A stretch of 64,000 bases of DNA from Hofstenia miamia (GCA_004352715.1 SCFE01000076.1:912485-976484); one strand, 5' to 3'. Positions 12,314-24,440 are shown, counted from the stretch's first letter. Made by a program: numbers and translations. The notes: generated from the letters alone by a model not told the origin.

Positions 12314-12802
12314 GTATATAAGCACATACTTGAAACTGTTTTAGTGCAAAAANCTACAGGTCGCATATACATATATATATACATATATATATTATGTATA
12401 TAAGCACATACTTGAAACTGTTTTAGTGCAAAAAACTATCATTTTCAAAAGGTTTTTGTGAGATATATATTTTAGTGATTTTTCAAAAGACAAATCACGT
12501 TGGAAAACCGTTTTTTTTTGAAATAATGTTAAGCTATTTTATTTAGCAGTGCAATTGTTCACATTTATCCAGATATATAGTAAGTTGAATTCAAGAAATT
12601 AAAAATCAGTTATTAAAATGAAATTTATGAAAAGATATTACTACAGGATTCATCAAAATTCACAGTACTATGGTTATGTCGATGCTTTAGTAAATATTCA
12701 ATAATTAGAAAATGTATGATCAATATCGATACTAAAAGTGATCCCACTCCTACAAAACATCTGACTGAATTTAATAACATTTGCAAAAATTATGAAAATT
12801 AC
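11805..12802. other. Intron DNA with duplicated (TA)n tracts and a single-N join
   Basis: It holds no exon. Two long (TA)n tracts (about 12271-12310 and 12366-12392) are each followed by the same 41 bases (12312-12352 and 12396-12436). A single N at 12353 lies between them, another sign of a duplicated contig end. The bases CTACAGGTCGCATAT just after the N are the reverse complement, with one change, of the end of the preceding gap flank (ATATGTGACCTGTAG), perhaps a small terminal inverted repeat. Confidence 0.6.
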
Positions 12803-13007
12803 CAATGGCTGTGTAAAAAATGCAGACACCTCCAACTGCTAGCAGAGCAAATGACATTGAGATTCCAGCGACCGCATTGAGAGCGAGGGCAGGAGCATAT
12901 AGAACAATAGCAAGATAGAGTATCATACTGATGATGAACATGAGTGTGACCAATATCCTCAATACACGTCCAAATCTTATTTCAATATAATAAAACGCGC
13001 TAATCAA
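12803..13007 (-). CDS. SLC5-family sodium-coupled transporter, exon 2
   Basis: Minus-strand exon of 205 bases with acceptor TTTAG before 13007 and donor GGTAATT after 12803. It joins exon 1 in phase 0 and exon 3 in phase 1. It reads LISAFYYIEIRFGRVLRIL, then IVLYAPALALNAVAG and a VCIFYTAIG end. The YAPALALN-x-V(T/A)G box is a hallmark of the SLC5A5/A6/A8/A12 branch, in transmembrane segments 3-4. Alignment length with vertebrate family members is preserved, with no internal stop. The exon is intact and fits a functional gene. Confidence 0.93.
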
Positions 13008-13370
13008 CTAAATTCTCTTTGATTACCATTCATCTTTAATTTGCATATACATGAGGCTATCAGATATGTATGAAAACCCAAATGTAAGAAATACTTCTTC
13101 AACTATGTTTCGTGTAATAAATAATTCTACTTCTACAAATGATGTTTAAAATGAGGAAATTCATGTAATGCATATACAATTAATGTATATGTAGAAAATG
13201 CTTAAGGAATATGTATTACAGATATCATTACCTGTAAATGTTTGTTTCCATTTAGGTACAGTATATCTTATATTTATGATTTAAGGAAATAATTATTTAC
13301 TAGTTGATAATTCAAATGTATTTCCAGATTTTCCTATACTATTAATATGTTTTAGAAGATTAGTTTGTAC

Positions 13371-13688
13371 CTGAAGCCGATGGAAGATTGGAATGAAAAT
13401 ATGTGCTGTTATTGGTATGGTAAGAAAAAAACTAACTCCCATTAGCCAATACATTGTACCTGACATATATAATTCACTAGGAACTCCCAGTAACATGATA
13501 GCCGACATAAAGCTCGCCAAAAGAGATAATGATATGGGAATCCATTTTGCCTGTCTATCCGCCATTAAGTATTCTTTTTTTGTTTTCTGACGACCTCCAG
13601 TAAGAGCATAATAAACTCCAATTAAAGCAGAGGCTAATAAAAGGCCACCAAACACAGCATAATCTATCCATGAGAATGTTCTAGCCAT
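13371..13688 (-). CDS. SLC5-family sodium-coupled transporter, exon 1 (start codon)
   Basis: First coding exon on the minus strand. I prefer the ATG at 13688 (MARTFSWIDYAVFGGLLLAS) because the family starts with FxWxDYxVF shortly after its initiator; an in-frame ATG at 13712 would add eight residues. The exon continues IGVYYALTGGRQKTKKEYLM, ADRQAKWIPISLSLLASFMS, VPSELYMSGTMYW and ends in IFHRLQ, followed by donor GTACAA. These are transmembrane segments 1-3 and the GG-x-Q-KT-xx-YLM-xx-R loop typical of SLC5A5/A6/A8/A12 carriers. The donor is weak, but the joined reading with exon 2 keeps exact family spacing. Confidence 0.93.
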
Positions 13689-13712
13689 TAAAAATATTCT
13701 AAATTTGCACAA

Positions 13713-14993
13713 TAAATAATGGGACGATTATTATTAAATGCAATGCAGTCAATTTAAGGCAGTTTAAACTTCAATTTAGAAAAAACTAAAACTAACATAG
13801 TTCGAATATAAGTATGCAAAAGAGGTTGGATCTGTAAGAACTTTGGCATCGGTTTTCTAGATATTATTGATGTCAGCAAATACCATTCACCTGAAGCTTT
13901 CATGAGATATATTCTCTAGTCTTACTAAGATCAATATTTACCCAGATTTCCGGATGAAAGTGTATTATCAAATGAATTTATGCATTATTTAAGTCATTGC
14001 AGGAGTCAACGTTGTCATCAACAAATGTTGCCAATTTCTCCTATCTTCTTGTATCCACATAATCTGAACCAGGTACTTCATATTGCTAATGGCTGTTCTT
14101 TTATCAGGAATTCCATTGTTTCCTTCTACAATAATTCAGACAAAAACTGGAATACTAAAGCATTGCTGCTCTACAAAGTTCAAATCTCGTTGCAAAACAA
14201 TGCTTGTTGTGACCCACAAGAACAGTCATAAAATTTCATGAATTACTACCCGGTATTCTTTTGCATTGAAGATAATTAAAAGTTCTAGGGAGAACTCTGT
14301 AGCTAAAGTACTACAAGTCGTGGATAGTAAGGATTAAGCAGAGTATATTTTTTCGCTTTTCAGTGTGAAGAAGTTATCATGCATCAGTCTACCCGTGTTT
14401 CAGAATCTTCAAGCAAGAATTCTGATTAGATTAAGTGCTTTAACAAAATTCAAACGATAATTATGAAAATGCTGACAAAATGATAGGTGCTTTGTGGACA
14501 GCAAAATAGGGAAAATTATTGCAGCTCTACGCTTTCTATTTACTATTTCTTGGAGGACATCATTACGCAGTTTAAATAACGTTTCGTTCTTATTTAAAAC
14601 CAAGTACACGTAATACTACTTCAGAAGTTAGTTCCCGATCTTCTAAGTAGAGTTCAGCTTGAGAGCTTGCATTACTCTGTACTAATATCAAGATGATAGT
14701 GATGTGGTTCATATAAATTTTGAGTTTAAAAGATCAAATTGCAAAGTAGACTTACTGCTGAAATTACTGTTTTACTCATGGGAATCTTTGGATAATTGTA
14801 ACCTTCATTTTTCTTAGTCTTTATGTAATGCTGCAGATGCCTATTATTCCATCAGGTAAAACAGTTAGCACTGAGCGATCAATTTAATTTGCATAGATTG
14901 AAACCTACCTAGGCAGCGTAGTTGGAGAAGCTTAATAATTCAATGGAACCTCAAAAATATCTACTGCCAACTCTGAGCTAGAATTCTGTTTTC

Positions 14994-15031
<38 letters not shown>

Positions 15032-15434
15032 TTTAAGGCTGATTGCTATGAATAATTTTATTATCTATGAAAAAATTCAATCACAAATTCAATGAATTTA
15101 TTATTAACTTCAAATAATTGAAGAGTAAAAATCTTCCTTAACTTGTTAATTGAAATGAAATCTTCGCTATTAGCGATATAATTACTAGTGTGATTATCTA
15201 CTAAAAAACCTTACTGCAATTGATGATTTCACAATTATGAGTGTGAATAACGCTTGGCCGATATTTGTACATAGCAGAATCGCATGGTTAAGCACACCAT
15301 TTATTATGAGCAATAACGTCAATGCCTTATATTGGACTATTTGTGAAACTTGTTAACATTTAGTCTTTCATCAGAAAGTGACGCACACGATCAAAGTTGC
15401 ATAAAATAGTGATCACATTTATATAATTTAATTA
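13713..15434. other. Upstream flank of the SLC5 5' exon, no gene recognised
   Basis: AT-rich DNA that would contain the promoter of the SLC5 gene on the minus strand. I could not pick a confident TATA box or initiator. A (TA)n microsatellite lies at about 14998-15026. Short open stretches on both strands carry no known motif. Confidence 0.5.
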
Positions 15435-15442
15435 CATTAAAT

Positions 15443-15623
15443 TTGTGCTGTGCGTTCCACGATGCTTTAACCGGACCGGATTTCTTTATACCTTAACCCG
15501 ATTTTAACCGGTTTTAACCGGATCTTTAAAAATTAGCATCCCATCCAAATTATCAAAAATATTATCTATTTTTATCTTTCAAAATTAAATTAGCCTATTC
15601 CTATGTGCTGACATAAAATTTAT

Positions 15624-15655
<32 letters not shown>

Positions 15656-16301
15656 ATATATATGCATTCATACATAAAAATTGATCAATTTTGAGGTATT
15701 TTATAACAGAAATCTCGTGTGTTAATGAGCTTTCTGCTTATATCCATCTTGCTCTTGAAGTTTTCTCTCAACCTTCTCATAGTGGGGAATATGGTATAGA
15801 CTATTGAATCGATAACATGGGATTTTAGAAGTGAAAGTTTTCTAAGGCCAACATTAGATGAAACTGAACAAATGTCTATCAAAATTTAATGAAAGAAATG
15901 TATGTAGTTACACAGAATGGAGTAGAATAAAAAATTTAGAACTTTATGAATGATTTTATCGATTTGAAGTATAATCTAACAACAACAATAGTAATTCAAG
16001 CATTTTGGAGTCAATGCATCATTTTCTCTTAAATCTGATTAATTTTTTTCAAATATTGCTATTCCATAATTTGAGTGGCAAAATGTAGATTAGGACTATA
16101 ATGACAAGAAGTATGAATCCTTGCAGCCTTTGAGACAATTTCGGTTGTTTTGTAACACTGCAATCTTTGTAATCAATAAATTATGAAAATCAAAAATAGA
16201 ATTCCTTAACCGGATTTTCACCTGATTAACCTGCTCTTGCAAATTAATCGGCTTTAACCGGACCGGTTTAACCGGATTTAACCTGACCAGATCCAGCACT
16301 A
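15443..16301. mobile_element. Non-autonomous hAT element with 8-bp target-site duplication
   Basis: The element is bounded by the direct 8-mer CATTAAAT at 15435-15442 and 16302-16309. Its ends read TTGTGCTG and, in reverse complement, TAGTGCTG. Just inside each end are clusters of the motif TTTAACCGG or AACCGGACCGG (15470-15525 and 16205-16285), in the role of subterminal transposase-binding repeats. The 859-bp interior has no transposase, only closed frames and a (TA)n tract at 15624-15648. An 8-bp duplication, short A-x-TGCTG ends and subterminal repeats are the hallmarks of hAT elements, so this is a MITE-like derivative mobilised in trans. It is still well preserved at its borders. Confidence 0.8.
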
Positions 16302-16666
16302 CATTAAATACTTATTAAGCACAGATTTTCAATATAAGTAGGGTGAAGAGGCCAAAACAAGGCAACGCAAATTGCATTCATATGTTAATCAAGATTCACA
16401 GCAACATGTATCACATCTTTGCAAGAAATTTTATTATGCCAATAAGTATTTAGAAGTTTGTAAATGAGAACAAAACCGAGAGTATACATAAAAGACAGAG
16501 ACTTTGTGAGTCTATTTTTATAGCAATCAAAGAATGATCTCTGATTCGTTCTTTCCTTAGCATGCAACTAAAGTGAAAAAGTGATATAGTAAATTTGAAA
16601 CAACAATCAGACTTGCATCCATAATTGATAAATAAAATGCAGACATTGAAAATAAACGATTGTTTT

Positions 16667-17110
16667 GTATTTTATCTTTAGAAGAACTTTCTAAAAGCAA
16701 TATCAATGAAGAGAAGATGATCGATGATATGAACGATTGCTCAGATACTTATATTATTGGATAAAGAATGGCATTATCCTTCTAAAATGCTTGGATTCAC
16801 CCCAAAATTTACTATAATCCTGAAAGTTGTGCTGACTGTGAAAATTCTCACTTAAGGCTTTCCCATCAAGAGAAACCTTCAATTTCTAGATCATAAAAAT
16901 TGCGATTCCAAATATCACTTGAAATTTCATTCAACTTTATATCTGATTGCAGGAAACAGTTGGTTTCTATGCAGAAAAGCGTAAATGGACTTGATAATCT
17001 ACAAAAAACACTAGTCTCACATTATGGGATTTCAAGCGATCTGGTGCCTTCAACTTCTGCAACCAATCCAATTAAATGTGTCATACCCCCAATTGACAAA
17101 GGAAACCCCT
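16667..17110 (+). pseudogene. Unrecognised exon-like open stretches truncated by a LINE
   Basis: Two plus-strand stretches look like exons. At 16681-16763, after a pyrimidine-rich TTTTATCTTTAG, the frame reads EELSKSNINEEKMIDDMND and stops. At 16942-17110, after TTGCAG, the frame reads KQLVSMQKSVNGLDNLQKTL, then VSHYGISSDLVPSTSATN and IPPIDKGNPW. It then runs straight into a LINE fragment. Between them NPESCADCENSHLRLSHQE shows a Cys pair and nearby His. I do not recognise the protein. The composition (amphipathic helix, then a Ser/Pro-rich linker) is protein-like rather than random. It may be a host gene or transposon ORF broken by the LINE. Confidence 0.35.
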
Positions 17111-17400
17111 GGAATTCAAATGAAACATAGTCTAAAATATTAATTAAATTATATTTTCCATGGATTATATCTATTAATTGATGGACATCCTTTAATTAAA
17201 GAAATTATGAAACTGGTAGGAGTTTATAGTAAATTAAAGCATTTTTGTATGCCATATTACTAATCCATCTTAAACATTTTTTTTGAAATTTTTCAAGTTT
17301 GTCTATATCTGTGGAGTTTGCATACCAAATAGAAGAGGCATAAAATAAACTTGGTATGATGTTGATGCATATATATTTCTGACATTTGATGACCTGATAG
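17108..17400 (-). mobile_element. LINE 3'-region fragment, second locus
   Basis: The minus-strand frame IIPSLFYASSIWYANSTDI, then DKLEKFQKKCLRWISNMAYK, matches 23821-24060 of the LINE at 23.5-27.8 kb almost exactly. This is the C-terminal part after the reverse transcriptase domain. The homologous stretch is about 290 bp and begins within the LINE, so it is a small truncated copy or a shuffled piece. Confidence 0.75.
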
Positions 17401-17402
17401 AT

Positions 17403-17560
17403 GCTCATTGATCATAGTTATAAAATGGCGCTTAGTTTCCCCGATGTAACAAATATTAAATTCTTCACAATTGTATTTATAGACAAGTAAGGAAACTAGC
17501 TTTTTTTCAATAGGATCTTTGTTCTTAAAGATGTCGGACGTTAAGAATTGTATCGGTTTT
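17403..17560 (-). pseudogene. Penelope-like GIY-YIG endonuclease remnant
   Basis: The minus-strand frame reads LVSLLVYKYNCEEFNICYIG followed by ETKRHFITMINEH. The pattern VYKYxCxxxNxxYIGET-x-R-x-x...EH is the GIY-YIG nuclease core of Penelope-like elements (the Y-I-G, the catalytic Arg and the later Glu-His). In this family the nuclease lies after the reverse transcriptase. Further upstream on the minus strand (17560-18400) the frames are too broken to identify a polymerase. It directly abuts the LINE fragment. Confidence 0.65.
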
Positions 17561-19946
17561 TGGATGCCATGGTCGTCTAGAGAAAACGATTCGATTTAAT
17601 TTAAGGTCCACTTTCTATTCATCGCTGTACACGATATTTTACCATTGATCTACTGTTCGCAATTATTTCTTGCATCGTCTGCATTTGCTATTTACTTCTG
17701 ATAACGTGTTTCTTTACCAATTCGCTTACCTCTTTGCTGCCCTGAGTTATACAATCTATTTACATGTTAGCCCTAGTGGAATACTTTTCGGCTACAAGCA
17801 ATTTTCTATTCTTCGCAGATTGAGCCGATCTTTGCATCTCTATTGATTGCACTACATTCCTTACAATTGCTTAAGTAACATATTAGCCTGTTTAAAGTCA
17901 ACCACTGACTTTAACAGCTTCTAAGTAGTTGACAGGCATATTATCAGCCTGACTTTGTTTACCTAACTTCTTTTCTCAGGGGGAATTCGTTATCAGAAAT
18001 AGCCTTCCACCTACTTTTATTCTGAACTTCCACGGAACGAACACAAACTTCTCCAATGCTACATTTAGTCTCATGAATAGTTGTGAAACCTCTTCAAAAA
18101 GCACTCATGTACTCTCTGAGTGGTCCTTTCAAATGTTAGCTCCTTGCTCTTCAGTTCTTCTGTTGTAACCTCCCCGTTTTCTTGTCTTAGCCCCTTTGCC
18201 TTGGTCATTCTCTATCTGGTTTTCAATTACTCATATACTTTCGATAACTTCATTGCATCTTCAAATGTTCTATGATTGGATCATTCTCCTTTATCTACTT
18301 CCTTATAGAATATTCCTTATTGTGCTTCAAACGACTAATCCTTTGATTCAGTTCGTGTTGTAGTTTTTATAGGCTTAAATGAACTTTAGTTCATTATATT
18401 ATTGTCATGTGCCCTTTTCTGAGTTTGGTCGCATACAATATTGTTAAGCAACAAAGATTCATACTAAAAATGAACATGCAAAAAGAGCAATGAGAAATAG
18501 CTATAATCTGATTTCATAATTCCATTTACTTTCACCTGAAATGATTGCAAGTGGTTCAAAGCATATAACTCTCATCTGCTGCTATCGGACTTAAACATTA
18601 ATTTTTAGCCCTAGTCTAAATCTTATCTAAGTTATTTATGTAAGTCAACTCATTGAATATGTCCCACATTAAGTAGGAGACTGCTGTTTCCAGCTAGAGA
18701 GTTATATAGAGTAACTGATTTAACCCAACCCGATTTCGGGTTTCGGGTCGGGTTGGGCTCGGATAAACAAAGATTAGATTGATTGATAAAGAGGGTACAT
18801 GTGTTAATCATCAGTTGATTTAGGAAATATCCAAGAGATTAAGTGCTGCCAATCATTTGCTGTACTTAGCTTATTAGAAAATGACTGATGTTTACCGTGA
18901 TGTGATTGGAGAAAATGCAAGATGTTAAACTTAAGGATCGGGTCGTGTTCAGGTAGTAAATATTTTTGTAATTTTAGCACAATACATGCATCCTATTTTA
19001 TTTGCTTATAGTTAATAATGATATTGCGTTGAATTTTTATGCAGATTTGAGAGGTAAATCCCCCCTCACCCCGCAAATTCCGTCTATGCAGAAAGTTTCT
19101 TTTCATAAAATGCTAGGAAAACTCGTTATTATTTATTACACGTTTTTGCATTTGTTTCGAACTTTCATATATATTACAGAAAGATTTTTCAATTCCTTGA
19201 TAGGAATTGGTAAATAATAGTTTTTCTGGAATTTGAATTAGAATTGACCGATTGTTAAGTATGTGAATTGGATTAGGAATTGAACAAAATATCAGAAATG
19301 AGCTAGAAATTGGTATTCTAAATTGACTTTAAAATCCCACTTAATTCGAAAAATTATTTCTTATACTTGCATAAGAGCTCAATCGCACTATTTACGACGC
19401 AGATGATCGATTAATTCATCAAATTCACGAGAATGCGTTTTGTAAAATATTTAAATACTAAACTTATAGTTAACAAAATGTAGAAAATGTAAAATTATTT
19501 ATGAATGATATTATTGGTCCGTAGGAATCGGGATTGAAGAATTGAAATTTTTAGTTACAGACACTTACTCTAGAAGAAGAAGGAAGAAAAGAGCAAAAAT
19601 GGGATGATATTAATTAAAGCCTCAGAAGAATCTATAAAGTAGCATGTAAGTGGCAACAAACTATGATTAACATATATTGATAACTTTCAAAAAGATTACT
19701 AAGTCAGCACTGATCTTCAATATAAAAAAATGGAATTGTTATAATTGCAACAAAAATTTATTTTAATGAAGAATATGCTAAGTGTTTCATAATAATCATT
19801 TATGAATATGATTGAATATATTTGTATAATTAGCATATCTTTTAGTTTTAGGAGGACATTATTTACAAGCGACAACTGCTTGCCATTCTTGTTCACTTGG
19901 CAGTGACACATTTATTTTCCACATAAGCTAATAATTATAGTAAAGG
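17561..19946. other. Mostly unassigned; possible old retroelement body and a GC-rich hairpin
   Basis: At 17560-18400 the base composition is less AT-rich than around it, and the minus strand has short protein-like pieces without clear motifs, perhaps the body of the Penelope-like element. At about 18722-18760 a sequence AACCCAACCCGA...TCGGGTTGGGC forms a strong hairpin rich in CCCGA/TCGGG words, with a related word (GATCGGGTCGTG) at 18937. This resembles the subterminal region of a DNA transposon. No genes are recognised. Confidence 0.35.
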
Positions 19947-20252
19947 TACTGGAGTGACTGTAAGCATTAAACCTATCTTTGAAACATAAAAACCAATTAT
20001 TCTGTACAGAATGTTTCTGACGTAGGGTTTGCATAGTCATATTTTTANNNNNNNNNNNNNNNNNNNNNNNNNNNNNNNNNNNNNNNNNNNNNNNNNNNNN
20101 NNNNNNNNNNNNNNNNNNNNNNNNNNNNNNNNNNNNNNNNNNNNNNNNNNNTACTGGAGTGACTGTAAGCATTAAACCTATCTTTGAAACATAAAAACCA
20201 ATTATTCTGTACAGAATGTTTTTGACGTAGGGTTTGCATAGTCATATTTTTA
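19947..20252. repeat. Gap of 104 N flanked by a 101-bp direct repeat
   Basis: 19947-20047 and 20152-20252 are identical except for one C/T change, with N at 20048-20151 between them. This is most easily explained as two overlapping contig ends that were not merged. Confidence 0.9.
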
Positions 20253-20479
20253 ACGCAAGAAAATCAACAAAATATATTTTGAATAAAAATGTTTTATTTT
20301 ATAGAGCACTACTAAGCATTTTATCCTGTTTATTTTGTGTGAAATTGCAAAGATTATTTGGATTACAGAATGGTAGCATTTGAATGTAGGTGGAATGCAT
20401 TACTGCGTTTAGTTATACATCTTAAATATAAAAAGTAACTTCTGTCACATAAAACAATTTATTTAATAAAAATTTTCTG

Positions 20480-20480
<1 letters not shown>

Positions 20481-20530
<50 letters not shown>
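20481..20530. repeat. (ATT)n microsatellite
   Basis: About 17 perfect ATT units immediately before the ATG of a LINE ORF1. It may be the simple-repeat tail of an earlier LINE insertion, or the target into which this one inserted. Confidence 0.9.
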
Positions 20531-20532
<2 letters not shown>

Positions 20533-21479
20533 GTCTGTTCCGTTCGAAGACGGTCGGGTTTCACTCTCGCTCGCAGAAGCGATACGTGATAAGCTATTCG
20601 CTGGCACGCCTACCCTCGATGCGGTGTTTTCTTTAATCAAAGATAAAAAGAAAACGCCGGATCACCAAATGTTAGCTCTACTCAACAAAGAAAACGCCGC
20701 TGAAGCTCTTCTACTCCTTTTCAAAAGTTCATTGAAATCTGTCTCTAATGCTTCAACCCAGCCTTCTCCTACAAAATCGGTAATTCTAACAATGCATCAT
20801 GTTCTACGCAAACATTTGATTCTCCTTCTGAACATCGCTATGTCTCTTTCACAAATTCGCCCAAGTCTCCTAGAAAGAAATCTAATAAAGCAAGAAATTC
20901 TACTCTCCCGCGAAGACAAGTGAAATCTATAAGCCCGCGAAGACAAGTGAAATCTATAAGAACCTGGCACATCATCACTAATTATTGGAAGCAGCATTCT
21001 AAAATATGTCCGCTCGCATAATCTTTTACATAATCAAACTACTTCAATCCATTCTTATCCTGGTCACAGCTCTAGGCTTCTTGTTGAAAAGATCTCACAA
21101 TATCCGAAAGTTCACGTCAATTCTGTTGTCCTAATTGTTGCCATCATTCCACAGATGTTCAAAACTTCAAATCCAATATCAATCATCTAGTTGAACTGAT
21201 TCGTCTCAAATTCTCACCACGCTTCATCTACTTCTTGGAAATCACTCCTGTCTGCAAACATTCAATATTACAACGAAATCACATCATTGCTGAATTCAAC
21301 GAAGTCCCCATCGCGCATGTCTTCAAGCAATTTCAACGTTATCCCTGTCTTCAAAAAATTCATATTGTCACGAAGAACTGTTAACAGTAGTCTCTTAGCC
21401 CTTCATGGGATACATCTTTCTCGAAATGGAATCAAGCAAATGACTCATATTTTAAAGAATCATCTCAGTCCACGCAAAA
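20531..21479 (+). pseudogene. LINE ORF1 with SGNH/esterase-like domain, frameshifted
   Basis: The ATG at 20531 opens MSVPFEDGRVSLSLAEAIRD and a helical N-terminal region. A frameshift near 20785 moves the reading to a basic, Ser/Pro/Arg-rich linker (SPRKKSNKARNSTLPRRQ) that includes a perfect 27-bp tandem duplication (20907-20933, 20934-20960). From about 21000 pieces in shifting frames resemble an SGNH hydrolase: PGHSSRLLVEKISQYPKVHV, IRLKFSPRFIYFLEITPV and LALHGIHLSRNGIKQMTHIL. The last is equivalent to the DGxHLSxxG box that carries the catalytic His. Esterase domains of this type occur in ORF1 of CR1/L2-like LINEs. The Asp before G-I-H is His here. The region is clearly less AT-rich than its neighbours. 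Confidence 0.6.
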
Positions 21480-22479
21480 NNNNNNNNNNNNNNNNNNNNN
21501 NNNNNNNNNNNNNNNNNNNNNNNNNNNNNNNNNNNNNNNNNNNNNNNNNNNNNNNNNNNNNNNNNNNNNNNNNNNNNNNNNNNNNNNNNNNNNNNNNNNN
21601 NNNNNNNNNNNNNNNNNNNNNNNNNNNNNNNNNNNNNNNNNNNNNNNNNNNNNNNNNNNNNNNNNNNNNNNNNNNNNNNNNNNNNNNNNNNNNNNNNNNN
21701 NNNNNNNNNNNNNNNNNNNNNNNNNNNNNNNNNNNNNNNNNNNNNNNNNNNNNNNNNNNNNNNNNNNNNNNNNNNNNNNNNNNNNNNNNNNNNNNNNNNN
21801 NNNNNNNNNNNNNNNNNNNNNNNNNNNNNNNNNNNNNNNNNNNNNNNNNNNNNNNNNNNNNNNNNNNNNNNNNNNNNNNNNNNNNNNNNNNNNNNNNNNN
21901 NNNNNNNNNNNNNNNNNNNNNNNNNNNNNNNNNNNNNNNNNNNNNNNNNNNNNNNNNNNNNNNNNNNNNNNNNNNNNNNNNNNNNNNNNNNNNNNNNNNN
22001 NNNNNNNNNNNNNNNNNNNNNNNNNNNNNNNNNNNNNNNNNNNNNNNNNNNNNNNNNNNNNNNNNNNNNNNNNNNNNNNNNNNNNNNNNNNNNNNNNNNN
22101 NNNNNNNNNNNNNNNNNNNNNNNNNNNNNNNNNNNNNNNNNNNNNNNNNNNNNNNNNNNNNNNNNNNNNNNNNNNNNNNNNNNNNNNNNNNNNNNNNNNN
22201 NNNNNNNNNNNNNNNNNNNNNNNNNNNNNNNNNNNNNNNNNNNNNNNNNNNNNNNNNNNNNNNNNNNNNNNNNNNNNNNNNNNNNNNNNNNNNNNNNNNN
22301 NNNNNNNNNNNNNNNNNNNNNNNNNNNNNNNNNNNNNNNNNNNNNNNNNNNNNNNNNNNNNNNNNNNNNNNNNNNNNNNNNNNNNNNNNNNNNNNNNNNN
22401 NNNNNNNNNNNNNNNNNNNNNNNNNNNNNNNNNNNNNNNNNNNNNNNNNNNNNNNNNNNNNNNNNNNNNNNNNNNNNNN
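21480..22479. other. Assembly gap, 1,000 N
   Basis: Exactly 1,000 N. Any remaining part of the LINE that starts at 20531 would lie here. Confidence 1.
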
Positions 22480-23457
22480 AAACAAAATATAGAAAAGCTA
22501 AAATTCTTTGAATTTTTGGTAGCAGATAACAATGTATTTTCTAAATCATCTTCTCAATTCATTAAAAAAAATGGTGAGATCACATTGCTACTTAGCTATT
22601 TGATAATTTATCAAGGTTTTAGCACTATTATATTGAATGAATTATCAATACTTACTTCAAGCATTTCTGAGGCTCTCATACAAGGTGATCTATACTGCAG
22701 TTCATACACTTGATATATTCATTTTATGTTGCTTTTAAATGTGTGCAACAGCTAGAGCAACAATTCAGTAGCTAAAATCCCTTTATGTTCAACAGAGCTA
22801 AACTAGAGAGTGGCTTTAGCAGAAATGGTGTTTTAAATCGTTAAATTGCTAAATTTTTTAATGCATTTTATGTTTGAAAACACTTTTTATATGTTGCTAA
22901 GCAATTGACATAATTACTGTTGTCTACATGATAAATTTTGTAGTTATTTTCTTATAAGCTTTAACAGAAACTGCTGATAATATCTCAACCTCCCTTAGAA
23001 AACAAATATTTCAAGTTTCAAAGCCTGTTGGCATTGCTCTCAAATCATTCATTATTGAAGTTAGCATAATTCAATTTGCATTTGAATTTCTTTGTGAAAC
23101 TGTTGAATGCTTCAGGATGTGCAATGACTTTGAACTTGACTTAAGAAATTTAATTTTCATGGAAAATTGTTAATATAATATTCTTCTCGGTTATTCTGTA
23201 GACTTTGGAGGCAGTGGCACAAATAACTTCTTAGAAATTTTTCTCATGGAGATGGCGAATATTGTTTGAATAATCCATCTTCTTATTGCAAGTGGTATTA
23301 CTTTGCCACCCATTTATAGCAAGTACTTCCATAAAACAATTAATTTCAAATGATACTTGGTGCATGAAATGATAATGTTATCACAAGCAGTGATAGGTGT
23401 TTATATAATGTATCAAATCAGCAATATTTATTTCTCTTACAGTGTTTAATATACATT
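22480..23457. other. No gene recognised
   Basis: A 65-residue open stretch (22516-22713, plus strand) continues from the gap with no known motif, and the rest is AT-rich and closed. It could be intron or old repeat. Confidence 0.4.
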
Positions 23458-23538
23458 TACTACTACTACTACTACTACTATTTATTAAACTGTAGATAAG
23501 TATACAATAATATAGAATAACATAAATATAAAAAGCAT

Positions 23539-24440
23539 TATTAATATTTACAAAAATTAAATGATTTTTTGCAGTTACTGCATAAACATAAAAAGAATCG
23601 TTTACATCCATTACTTTCATATGAATTTTCTAAAAATTCATAAAGAATATCGTACATTTTCTTTTTGCTAATTTTTGGATTTCCAAAGAAATCAAAATTG
23701 TATTCCCGAATTAAATAATTCCCAATGCAGCAAATTCTATTAAAGTACCAATGATCACTAGTATTTTTCTTCGTTTTCTTTATAACAAATAGTAGACTTT
23801 TAGTTTTTCGATTGTTTTTGAATTCAAATGAAACATAGTCTAAAATATTAATTAAATCATATTTTCCATGGATTATATCTATTAATTGATGGACATCCTT
23901 TAATTGAAGAAATAATGAAACTGGTAGGAGTTTATAGTAAATTAAAGCATTTTTGTATGCCATATTACTAATACATCTTAAACATTTTTTTGAAATTTTT
24001 CAAGTTTGTCTATATCTGTGGAGTTTGCATACCAAAGAGGAGAGTCATAAAATAAACTTGGTATGATAATCGATTTAAATAATTTAAATTTAGTAGATGA
24101 TAGTAGACTTGAAGGTCAATTTCTTCGTAGTTTTCTTTGGGTTGTAATAATCTTATATTAGATTTTTTAATTCTCTGAAAAATATGATATGACCAAGATA
24201 AATTATACAATATATTAACTACTAAATCATTCACATGTTTTGAAGTATCAATCTGAAGATTTTCAGTTTCTATTTTATGCGTTATGTATGAAGAATTGAT
24301 ACTCATTAAATGAAAATTGTGGAAGTTAAATTTCATTTTATTAGTTGCAGCCCATTTTATAATTCTTTCAGTATCAATCGCTAATTCTTGAAAATTATTG
24401 CTTGAAATCTTCACATCATCAGCAAAAATGTAGCAAAGTG
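23539..24440 (-). pseudogene. LINE reverse transcriptase C-terminal half (second copy)
   Basis: Starting with YIFADDVKIS (the RT catalytic F/YADD box) the frame continues through HKIETENLQIDTSKHVNDL and QRIKKSNIRLLQP. It then continues in another frame through IPSLFYDSPLWYANSTDIDK and NMAYKNALIYYKLLPVSLFL to a TAA at 23539-23541. It repeats the 24765-25070 sequence but continues further towards the 3' end. Compared with the first copy it lacks the MASGVRYLYHLRNFL segment between. Confidence 0.75.
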
